From the NCBI RefSeq assembly GCF_037055355.1, contig NZ_CP146350.1, positions 3,495,001 to 3,559,000 on the forward strand: a DNA stretch of 64,000 nt. Direction: 5' to 3'. The DNA comes from Streptomyces sp. DG1A-41 (GTDB lineage: Bacteria > Actinomycetota > Actinomycetes > Streptomycetales > Streptomycetaceae). A program made the translations under genes and the position numbers. Position 1 is the stretch's first letter; the number at the start of each line of letters is the position of its first letter. Positions 17,855 to 25,409 of this stretch are shown one piece after another. Below the pieces are notes generated by a model. It worked only from the letters and a program-made list of their open reading frames with translations, ran no database searches and was not told the origin of the DNA.

Positions 17855-19552
17855 TCAACCACCGACGACCGGCACTCGGCACAAACCCCAAGCCGCCACG
17901 GCGCCCGGCGGACGGCCCGGCGGACAGTTCGTCGGCGGTCGCGACGCCGGTGGACGGCTCGCCCGTGGCCCCGGCACCTCGGCGGTCGCGGCACCGGCGG
18001 TCGCCACCCCGGTGGACGCGTCGACGGCCGGTGCGTCGGCCGGGGTTCTCCGGACGTGGAGGCGGAGGATCACCCTGTCCCGGGTGTGTTCCTCCCGGAC
18101 GGTGAACTCCTCCGCCAGGACGGCGAGTTTCGTGCGCTCGACCGGATCGGGCGGAGACCAGCGCGGGTCCAGGGCGTACGCCTCGGCGACGACCCAGACG
18201 CGGTCCACCGAGGCGAGCCTGTGCCGCAGTTCCCCGGGGGTCGCCTCACGGCCCCACAGCGTCCCGGACCGGGGCGCCGACTCCCGTAGCGCGATGTCCC
18301 GGACCTGCCGGAAGCCCTTCGGGTAGGCCAGCGCGGCGAGCCTCCCGACCGACGGGACGAACAGCACCGGGTCGCCGGGTCGCATCTGGCGGAGGGCGAG
18401 CGCGGAGACGACGGCCAGGTTGTCGGGGCGGTGGGCGGCGGACCGGTCCTGGCGGTGAGCGGGGAGGTGGTGGACGAAGGTGACGGTGAGGGCGAGGACG
18501 CCGGTGACGCCCAGCAGGGCGTGCACCCGCCGGCCGCCGACCCGTACCCGGCGCCCGTCGAACCGCACCCGGCCCAGCACTCCGGCCACCCGCCCGGCCC
18601 CGGCGGCCACCAGCAGGGACGCTCCCCCCAGGGAGTAGAGCACGTACCGGTCGTGGAACAGCGGCCGCACCTGCGACACGCTCATCAGGATCCCCGCCGG
18701 CACGAGCAGCAGCGGGAGCGCGACCGCCGCCAGCCGCCGCGTCCGGAGCCCGACGGCCATCAGCAGCAGCGAGGCCCAGAAGACCACGCCCGTCGGCCCG
18801 GGAGAGAAGTTCCGCACCAGCCTCTCGGCCCTGTCCCACCCGGGCGCCACCAGCCACGCCACCTGCCCGGACTGCCCCTGCGACACCCACACCAGCGGCA
18901 GCAGGAGCACCACCGCCGCCCCGGCCGCCCGCCCCCACCCCGACCACACCGCCCTCGGCACCCGCAGCAGGGCCAGTGTCAGCGCGTGCGCGCAGAGCAC
19001 CAGCACCGCCAGCTCGTGCAGCAGACAGGTCAGGGCGACGACGGCCCCGTACGGCCACCAGGCCCGGGCGGTGCCCGCCTCCACCGCCCTGAGCAGCAGC
19101 AGCGTCGCCCCCGCCACGCCCGCCGCGACGAGCGCGTACGACCGTCCCTCCTGGGCGTAGTGGCCGGTCATCGGCGTGATCGCGTAGAGAAGACCGGCCC
19201 ACAGGCCGACGCGCGGGCCGGCCAGCCGGACGCCGAGGGCCGCGACCAGGCCGGCGGTCGCGGTCGCCGCGCACACCGACGGCAGACGCAGGACGACCTC
19301 GCCCGGGTGGGCGGCGAGGACGGCGTGCATGAACAGGTAGTACAGGCCGTGCACCGCGTCCACGTCGTGCAGCAGCCGCCAGATCTGCGGCACCGTGCGC
19401 TGCGCCACCTGGAAGGTGACGCTCTCGTCGCCCCACATGCCACCCCGGTCCAGGCCCCACAGCCCGATCACCGTCATCACCGCCATGGGAACCGCCACGG
19501 GCCCCACGTTCGTGCCGAACCGGCCGCTCCCCCTGGACTGTCCGCTCATCAC
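17855..19552 (-). CDS. GT39/PMT-like membrane glycosyltransferase
   Basis: 565 residues. The start is GTG 19552 or the adjacent ATG 19549. The N-terminal segment is followed by RGGMWGDESVTFQVA, with an acidic pair in the first outside loop, as in GT39/PMT-type and ArnT-like transferases that use polyprenyl-phosphate sugars. Nine or more hydrophobic segments follow, then a soluble outside part with HDRY (near 320). The last 60 residues are Pro/Ala/Thr-rich with no evident fold. They lie over repeated DNA shared with the ohrR end, suggesting the 3' end has been extended. It is divergent from the GT2 gene at 19644. Confidence 0.78.
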   Translation of the reverse strand: MMSGQSRGSGRFGTNVGPVAVPMAVMTVIGLWGLDRGGMWGDESVTFQVAQRTVPQIWRLLHDVDAVHGLYYLFMHAVLAAHPGEVVLRLPSVCAATATAGLVAALGVRLAGPRVGLWAGLLYAITPMTGHYAQEGRSYALVAAGVAGATLLLLRAVEAGTARAWWPYGAVVALTCLLHELAVLVLCAHALTLALLRVPRAVWSGWGRAAGAAVVLLLPLVWVSQGQSGQVAWLVAPGWDRAERLVRNFSPGPTGVVFWASLLLMAVGLRTRRLAAVALPLLLVPAGILMSVSQVRPLFHDRYVLYSLGGASLLVAAGAGRVAGVLGRVRFDGRRVRVGGRRVHALLGVTGVLALTVTFVHHLPAHRQDRSAAHRPDNLAVVSALALRQMRPGDPVLFVPSVGRLAALAYPKGFRQVRDIALRESAPRSGTLWGREATPGELRHRLASVDRVWVVAEAYALDPRWSPPDPVERTKLAVLAEEFTVREEHTRDRVILRLHVRRTPADAPAVDASTGVATAGAATAEVPGPRASRPPASRPPTNCPPGRPPGAVAAWGLCRVPVVGG

Positions 19553-19643
19553 GGCCCGATTCTGTGCCGTTACGCGGGCTTTGATGACGCTTGATGGTGT
19601 GTTATCACTTTTATGTCATTCGCCCGGCTTACGATCCGCCGTA

Positions 19644-21260
19644 ATGAATGCCGTACAGAACCCCGAGAGGCTGCTGCCCCAAGTCGCCGTCGTGGTCATC
19701 GGCTACGACGACGCCGCCCATGTGACGGACGCCGTGCGCTCGGCGCTCGCCCAGGGCCCGGCCGTGCGCGAGGTCGTGGCCGTCGACGACTGCTCGAGGG
19801 ACGGCAGCGTCGGCCTGCTCGACCGGCTCGCCGCGTCGGAGCACCGGCTGAAGGTCATCCGCCGCCGGGCCAACAGCGGCGGCTGCGGCACCCCGCGCAA
19901 CACCGGGCTCGACGCGGTGACGTCGCCGTACGTGATGTTCCTGGACAGCGACGACGTCCTGCCGCCCGGTGCGGTCGACGCGCTGCTCGACGCGGCGACG
20001 GGCGCGCACGCGGAGGTCGCGGGCGGTCTGTGCGTACGCCGGGAGCTGCCGTCGGGGCGCGAAGTACCCTGGCAGCCGCGCCTGTACGCGCTGCACGCCG
20101 TGGTTCCGCACCCCACGCTGCGGCCGCGCCTGGTCCACGACACGCTCTGTGTCAACAAGCTCTACCGCACCGGCTTCCTGCGCGAGCACGGCATCCGCTT
20201 CCCCGAGGGCCGCTTCCCGTACGAGGACGTCGTCTTCACCGCGCGCGTGCTGGCCGCGGCCCCGCGCATCGCCTTGGTCCCGGACCGGGTGTACGTGTGG
20301 CACGTGCGACGGTCCGCCGCGCGGCTGTCGATCTCGCTGGACCGGTCCGGCGTCGAGAACTGGCGGGCCCGTACGGAGGCGTGCCGACAGGCGTACGAGG
20401 TCCTGCTGGGCGCCGGGCGGAAGGAACTCGCCCGGGTCGCGCGCGCCAAGTTCCTCGACCACGACCTGCGGATGTACATGCGGGAACTGGGGTTGCGCGA
20501 CCCCGCCTACCGGCGCGCGTGGTGGGAGCTCACGCGGGCGCATCTCGCCGAGTACGACGCGGACGACTGGGCCCGCAACCCGGCCGCTCCCGGCCGGCTG
20601 GTCGGGCGGGTCGTCCTGGCCTCCCCGGAGCCGCGCGACCTGCCCCGGCTGCGGGAGCTGGCCGCCCGCCCGGCCCGGCTGTACCCGCCGTACGCCCGTG
20701 CCGTCGACGGCACGCCCGTCTGGTCGGAGGACCTCCCGCACGTCTCCCTGGAGCCCCTGCTCACCCGGCCCGTGCACGTGCTGCCCCTGGCCGTCGACGC
20801 GGAACTGCGACCACGCGCGCGTGGCGCCCGGCTGCGGCTGCGCCTGCACGAGCTGTACGGCAGGGTGGCGCAGGCGAGCCCGGAGACGGTGGAGGTGGAG
20901 TGGCGGCGCCGGGACGACGGCGACGAGGCGGTCCGCGGTACGACCGCGCTGGTGCCGTCGGCCGGCACCTGGACGGCGGAGACGACAGTGGACCTCGCCG
21001 CGCTGGCCGCGCCCGGCGTGGGCACCTGGGACCTGCGCCTTCGGATCCGCTTCCGCGACGGCGTGAGCCGCGACGTCACGGCGCACGCCCTCTCGGGCGC
21101 CGGTCTCCTGCGCCGCAGCGCCGTCCCGAGCGCCCGGCACGGCGTGGTACTCGTACAGCCGTACGCCACCCACTCGGGCGCGCTGGCGCTGCGCGTGGCG
21201 CCCGGCGTACGCGGTGTGCTGTCCGTCGCGTACGGAAGGCTGCGCCGCCTGCTTCACTGA
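19644..21260 (+). CDS. GT2 glycosyltransferase with C-terminal beta domain
   Basis: 538 residues from ATG 19644. The start is chosen because the GT2 fold (QVAVVVIGYDDAAHV) begins 12 residues later and the upstream bases overlap the divergent gene. The catalytic motifs are intact: VDDCSRDGS, NSGGCGTPRNTGLD and FLDSDD, with YEDVVFTARV further on. About 330 residues of GT-A fold are followed by a soluble region (about 390-530) with alternating hydrophobics suggesting beta sheets. That layout resembles teichoic-acid glycosyltransferases such as TarS. It has the same layout as the GT2 gene at 27602. It probably adds a sugar to the wall polymer in the cytoplasm. Confidence 0.85.
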   Translation: MNAVQNPERLLPQVAVVVIGYDDAAHVTDAVRSALAQGPAVREVVAVDDCSRDGSVGLLDRLAASEHRLKVIRRRANSGGCGTPRNTGLDAVTSPYVMFLDSDDVLPPGAVDALLDAATGAHAEVAGGLCVRRELPSGREVPWQPRLYALHAVVPHPTLRPRLVHDTLCVNKLYRTGFLREHGIRFPEGRFPYEDVVFTARVLAAAPRIALVPDRVYVWHVRRSAARLSISLDRSGVENWRARTEACRQAYEVLLGAGRKELARVARAKFLDHDLRMYMRELGLRDPAYRRAWWELTRAHLAEYDADDWARNPAAPGRLVGRVVLASPEPRDLPRLRELAARPARLYPPYARAVDGTPVWSEDLPHVSLEPLLTRPVHVLPLAVDAELRPRARGARLRLRLHELYGRVAQASPETVEVEWRRRDDGDEAVRGTTALVPSAGTWTAETTVDLAALAAPGVGTWDLRLRIRFRDGVSRDVTAHALSGAGLLRRSAVPSARHGVVLVQPYATHSGALALRVAPGVRGVLSVAYGRLRRLLH

Positions 21261-21334
21261 GAGCACGACGCGTATCGGCGCGATCGGCACAGAGCACCAC
21301 CACCACGGGCCAACTGACGAGGGGACGGCCGCAC

Positions 21335-22315
21335 ATGACCTGGTTGATCACCGGCGGCGCCGGCTACATCGGAGCGCACGTCGTACGGGCGATGACCGCG
21401 GCGGGGGAACAGGCGGTGGTCTACGACGACCTGTCCACCGGTATCGCCGAGCGCCTGCCCGACGGGGTGCCGCTGGTGGTGGGCTCCACGCTGGACAACG
21501 AGCGTCTCGCGCGCACCCTCGCGGACCACGCGGTCACCGGCGTCGTCCACCTCGCGGCGAAGAAGCAGGTGGGCGAGTCGGTCGAGCAGCCGCTGCGCTA
21601 CTACCGGGAGAACGTCGAGGGCCTGCGGGTCCTGCTGGACGCGGTGACGGCGGCGAAGGTGCCGTCCTTCGTCTTCTCCTCCTCGGCGGCGGTGTACGGC
21701 ATGCCGGACGTGGACCTGGTCACGGAGGACACGCCCTGCGTGCCCATGTCGCCCTACGGCGAGACGAAGCTGGCCGGTGAGTGGCTGGTGCGCGCGACGG
21801 GCCGGGCGACCGGGCTGTCGACCGCGTCCCTGCGCTACTTCAACGTGGCCGGGGCGGCGAGCCCGGAGCTCGCGGACGTCGGTGTCTTCAACCTCGTCCC
21901 CATGGTCTTCGAGAAGCTCACGGAGGACGCGCCGCCGCGCATCTTCGGCGACGACTACCCGACCCCGGACGGCACCTGCGTACGCGACTACATCCACGTC
22001 GTCGACCTGGCCGAGGCCCATGTCGCGGCGGCCCGGGTCCTGAGCTCCTCCCCCGGCCGCGACCTCACGCTCAACATCGGCCGCGGCGAGGGCGTCTCCG
22101 TCCGCGAGATGATCGACCGCATCAACGCGGTCACCGGCCACGACCGGCCGCCCACGGTCACGCCCCGCCGCCCGGGCGACCCGGCCCGCGTCGTCGCCTC
22201 CGCCGACCGCGCAGCCGCGGAGCTGGGCTGGAAGGCCCGGCACGACGTCCAGGACATGGTCACGTCGGCGTGGGAAGGCTGGGTACGCCTGCACCCGGAG
22301 GCCAGGCGGGGCTGA
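21335..22315 (+). CDS. galE: UDP-glucose 4-epimerase (GalE-type SDR)
   Basis: 326 residues from ATG 21335; GAGGGGA about 10 bases upstream could serve as ribosome site. The Rossmann motif GGAGYIG is at 7-13, followed by HLAAKKQVGES, the catalytic SSSAAVYG serine region and YGETK (the YxxxK pair), then RYFNVAG and RDYIHVVDLA. Such enzymes interconvert UDP-glucose and UDP-galactose, or the N-acetyl forms, with bound NAD. Placed after a GT2 gene, it may supply the nucleotide sugar for the locus. Its last 56 bp overlap the 3' end of a converging gene. Confidence 0.93.
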   Translation: MTWLITGGAGYIGAHVVRAMTAAGEQAVVYDDLSTGIAERLPDGVPLVVGSTLDNERLARTLADHAVTGVVHLAAKKQVGESVEQPLRYYRENVEGLRVLLDAVTAAKVPSFVFSSSAAVYGMPDVDLVTEDTPCVPMSPYGETKLAGEWLVRATGRATGLSTASLRYFNVAGAASPELADVGVFNLVPMVFEKLTEDAPPRIFGDDYPTPDGTCVRDYIHVVDLAEAHVAAARVLSSSPGRDLTLNIGRGEGVSVREMIDRINAVTGHDRPPTVTPRRPGDPARVVASADRAAAELGWKARHDVQDMVTSAWEGWVRLHPEARRG

Positions 22316-22583
22316 TCGGCGCCGGGCCGACGACAGGGGTCCACTCGCGGACCGAGCGCACCTCGACGCCGGGCGTGCGGCGGTAGTAGGGGTCTTCGTG
22401 CAGGATCTCGTCCAGACGTGCCCGGTCGACCGTGAAGAGCAGGAGGGCGCCGGTGTCGTCGGCCCACGGGCCGGCGGCTGCCAGGTGTCCGTCGGCGTGC
22501 AGACGGGCGAGGGTCTCGCGGTGTGCGGGACGGGCGGCAAGGCGCTCCGGGGCAGGGGTGAAGGCGAGTTCCACGGCGAACAC
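22260..22583 (-). CDS. YciI-like small protein
   Basis: 107 residues from GTG 22583, with AAAGGA seven bases upstream. The sequence matches the YciI fold: FAVELAFTPAPERLAARPAHRETLARL, then AAGPWADDTGALLLF, and EDPYYR. The conserved His (HRETL) and Asp in GPWADD are the family's active-site-like residues. The real function of YciI proteins is unsettled. A tail of about 15 Pro-rich residues lies over the galE 3' end, giving a 56-bp antisense overlap. Confidence 0.8.
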   Translation of the reverse strand: MFAVELAFTPAPERLAARPAHRETLARLHADGHLAAAGPWADDTGALLLFTVDRARLDEILHEDPYYRRTPGVEVRSVREWTPVVGPAPISPAWPPGAGVPSLPTPT

Positions 22584-22642
22584 GGGGGTCCTTTCGGGGC
22601 CGGTGTACGGGTTCGGCGGTGACGTTGGGCTCGGGGCGCCGG

Positions 22643-22744
22643 ATGGCGCTGTATCACGCGATACCGACGGGAGTCGCTGTGGACGGCCGGATCGAACTGC
22701 TCGCCCCCGAGCTGCTCGCGCAGCGCGCCGCCCGGCACAGCTGA
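22643..22744 (+). CDS. Small 33-codon frame, hypothetical
   Basis: A 33-codon frame (starts MALYHAIPTGVAVDGR, ends with an Ala/Arg-rich helix) between the YciI-like and TetR genes, on the strand opposite both. I see no ribosome site. It might be a remnant of a larger gene. It is listed only because codon use looks coding-like. Confidence 0.2.
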   Translation: MALYHAIPTGVAVDGRIELLAPELLAQRAARHS

Positions 22745-22759
22745 CGGGCGCCTCCGGCC

Positions 22760-23386
22760 CTACAACGCCTTCAGCGCCCCCGCCGTGGCCCGGGCCAGCG
22801 ACCCCAGATACCCCTTGGGCAGCTTCGGGCTGCGGATCACCACCGAGCGCCAGTAGAGGGGCCCGGAGATCAGGTCGAGGGCCAGGTCGTGGTCGAGGCC
22901 CCGGCGGAGTTCGCCGCGGGCTTCCGCCGCCGTGACGATGCCGGCCGCGACGCCGTCCTGGCCCTCGCGCAGGGCCTTCTGGAGGGCCTCGGCGATATCG
23001 GGGTTGCGGGCCGCCTCGGCCTGGAGGTCGGGGATGATCTGCGAGGCGACGGGGTGGCGCAGGGCGCGGGACGTCACCTCGTACAGCAGCCGCAGGTCGC
23101 CCTCCAGGGAGCCGGTGTCCGGCGCGGGCAGGCCCTGCACGGCGAGCGCCGAGACGATGTCGAGGACCAGGTGCAGCTTGGAGCGCCAGCGGCGGTACAC
23201 CGCCGTCTTCCCGACCCCCGCCCGGCGCGCGATCCCCTCGATGGACATCCGCGCGTAGCCGACGGCCGCGAGCTCCTCGAAGACGGCCGCCCGGATGGCT
23301 TCCGTCACGTCCTCCCGCAGTACGGCCGCCCCTGCGGGGGCCCGGCGGCGCGGGGGCTGCTGGGGCTCGTCGGGCTTCGTCGTCAT
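22760..23386 (-). CDS. TetR family transcriptional regulator
   Basis: 208 residues from ATG 23386 (GTG 23407 is possible). After a basic, Pro-rich tail the TetR DNA-binding helices appear: AAVFEELAAVGYARMSIEGIARRAGVGKTAVYRRWRSK (about 40-77). The C-terminal domain is of the TetR_C type with GPLYWRSVVI. TATGCT lies six bases before the ATG and could be the -10 box of a leaderless transcript. It is divergent from the polymer exporter genes, so it may control them (inference). Confidence 0.9.
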   Translation of the reverse strand: MTTKPDEPQQPPRRRAPAGAAVLREDVTEAIRAAVFEELAAVGYARMSIEGIARRAGVGKTAVYRRWRSKLHLVLDIVSALAVQGLPAPDTGSLEGDLRLLYEVTSRALRHPVASQIIPDLQAEAARNPDIAEALQKALREGQDGVAAGIVTAAEARGELRRGLDHDLALDLISGPLYWRSVVIRSPKLPKGYLGSLARATAGALKAL

Positions 23387-23589
23387 GCCGACAGCATAGG
23401 GCGTCACGACGAAACGGTTGCGTTCCGACGCTCGGACGACATACGCTCACGTTGCGACGATACGGTCCCGTCCCGACGTAAGACAACGTGAAGAGTCCGG
23501 TAAGAACCGCCGCCGCTCCCCACTTCGCGACCCCACAGGTCCACCCCCTCCCACAGGTCCCACACCCCCCTCGAACGAAAGCAGCGGAT

Positions 23590-24504
23590 GTGAGCCAGGT
23601 CCTCCACACACCGCCCCAGGCACCGGCCCCGGCCGACGACGACCTCGCGGCCCTCGCCGCCCGCCACGGCCTCTCCGTCAGCGGCGCCCGCCCCTCCCTG
23701 CCCGAGTACGTCCGCCAGCTGTGGGCCCGCCGCCACTTCATCACCGCCTTCGCCACCGCCAAGCTCACCGCCCAGTACAGCCAGGCGAAGCTCGGCCAGG
23801 TCTGGCAGGTGATGACCCCGCTGCTGAACGCGGCGGTCTACTACTTCATCTTCGGCGTGCTGCTCGGCACCAAGCACGGGGTGCCGGACTACATCCCGTT
23901 CCTGGTCACGGGCGTGTTCATCTGGACGTTCACGCAGAGCTCGATCATGGCGGGCACCCGCGCCATCTCCGGCAACCTCGGCCTCGTGCGCGCCCTGCAC
24001 TTCCCGCGCGCCGCGCTGCCCCTGTCGTTCTGCCTCCAGCAGCTCCAGCAGCTGATGTTCTCGATGGGCGCCCTGGTCGTCATCCTGCTCTGCTTCGGCG
24101 TGCCGGTCAGGGTGTCCTGGCTGCTGGCACTGCCGGCACTGTTCCTCCAGTTCACCTTCAACGCGGGCGTCTCCATGGTCATGGCCCGGATGGGCGCCAA
24201 GACGCCGGACATCGCCCAGCTGATGCCGTTCGTGCTGCGTACCTGGATGTACGTCTCGGGCGTCATGTGGAGCATCGACAAGCTGGCGCAGAAGGACAGC
24301 CTCCCGCACGTGGTGACGGTGGCTCTGGCGACCAACCCGGCCGCCGTCTACATCGACCTGATGCGCTTCGCCCTGATCGACAGCTTCCACGCGAGCCAGC
24401 TCCCGGCCCATGTGTGGGCGCTCGCCGCCGGCTGGGCGCTGGTCGCCGGCGTCGGCGGCTTCATCTACTTCTGGAAGGCTGAGGAGACGTACGGCCGTGG
24501 CTGA
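23590..24504 (+). CDS. TagG-like ABC-2 polymer exporter permease
   Basis: 304 residues from GTG 23590; a GTG at 23488 would add 34 Pro-rich residues that look non-coding. A soluble N-terminal part leads to LWARRHFITAFATAKLTAQYSQAKLGQVWQV, the interface helix region typical of ABC-2 O-antigen and teichoic acid exporters (TagG/Wzm). Six hydrophobic segments follow. Eight bases overlap the ATPase gene. Together they should move a lipid-linked wall polymer from the cytoplasm to the outside. Confidence 0.88.
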   Translation: MSQVLHTPPQAPAPADDDLAALAARHGLSVSGARPSLPEYVRQLWARRHFITAFATAKLTAQYSQAKLGQVWQVMTPLLNAAVYYFIFGVLLGTKHGVPDYIPFLVTGVFIWTFTQSSIMAGTRAISGNLGLVRALHFPRAALPLSFCLQQLQQLMFSMGALVVILLCFGVPVRVSWLLALPALFLQFTFNAGVSMVMARMGAKTPDIAQLMPFVLRTWMYVSGVMWSIDKLAQKDSLPHVVTVALATNPAAVYIDLMRFALIDSFHASQLPAHVWALAAGWALVAGVGGFIYFWKAEETYGRG

Positions 24505-25321
24505 CATCGCCAACGACAGGATCCCCACCGTCGTCGCCGACGGCGTCGACATCGTCTACCGCGTCAACGGCACCGGTGCCGGACGCGGCTCGGCGACCGC
24601 CGCCCTCAACCGCATGCTGCGCCGCAAGCAGACCGAGAAGGCGGCGGGCGTGCGCCGGGTGCACGCCGTGAAGAACGTGTCCTTCGTCGCCTACCGGGGC
24701 GAGGCGATCGGCCTGATCGGCACCAACGGCTCCGGCAAGTCGACCCTGCTGAAGGCCGTCGCCGGACTCCTCCCCGTGGAGAACGGCCGTATCCACACCG
24801 ACGGCCAGCCCTCCCTGCTCGGCGTCAACGCGGCCCTGATGAACGACCTGACCGGCGAGCGCAACGTGTACCTCGGCGGCCTGGCCATGGGCATGTCCCG
24901 CGAGCAGATCAGGGACCGCTACCAGGACATCGTCGACTTCTCGGGCATCAACGAGAAGGGCGACTTCATCACGCTGCCGATGCGCACGTACTCCTCCGGC
25001 ATGGCCGCGCGGCTGCGGTTCTCCATCGCCGCCGCCAAGGACCACGACGTGCTGCTGATCGACGAGGCGCTGGCCACCGGCGACCGCTCCTTCCAGAAGC
25101 GCTCCGAGGACCGCATCCGCGAGCTGCGCAAGCACGCCGGGACGGTGTTCCTGGTCAGCCACAACAACAAGTCGATCCGCGACACCTGCGACCGCGTGCT
25201 GTGGCTGGAGCGCGGGGAGCTGCGCATGGACGGGCCGACGGAGGACGTCCTCAAGGAGTACGAGGCGTTCACCGGCGACAAGTCCCCCAAGGCCGAGCCG
25301 AAGGCGCCTGTTCCCTCGTGA
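24497..25321 (+). CDS. TagH-like ABC exporter ATPase
   Basis: 274 residues from GTG 24497 with GAGGAG at 24481-24486. Walker A GTNGSGKS is at 75-82, the signature region YSSGMAARLRFSIA and Walker B VLLIDEALATGD, with an H-loop His in FLVSHNNKSI. It has no long C-terminal carbohydrate-binding domain, as in B. subtilis-type TagH core domains and unlike long Wzt proteins. It pairs with the overlapping permease. Substrate choice is inferred from the surrounding TagF-like and GT2 genes. Confidence 0.92.
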   Translation: MADIANDRIPTVVADGVDIVYRVNGTGAGRGSATAALNRMLRRKQTEKAAGVRRVHAVKNVSFVAYRGEAIGLIGTNGSGKSTLLKAVAGLLPVENGRIHTDGQPSLLGVNAALMNDLTGERNVYLGGLAMGMSREQIRDRYQDIVDFSGINEKGDFITLPMRTYSSGMAARLRFSIAAAKDHDVLLIDEALATGDRSFQKRSEDRIRELRKHAGTVFLVSHNNKSIRDTCDRVLWLERGELRMDGPTEDVLKEYEAFTGDKSPKAEPKAPVPS

Positions 25322-25409
25322 GGCGCACCCCGGTCGGTCCTTTTGTCGCATTGGTGACACCATGACCGAATAAGGTCCGCCTGCCTCGACGAGATGGAGG
25401 AGCCCCGTG

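Noticed and set aside
19581..19617. A promoter (TTGATG with TTATGT) for the GT2 gene at 19644
   Set aside because: The region is AT-richer than its surroundings, but no pair has a spacing of 16-19 bases.
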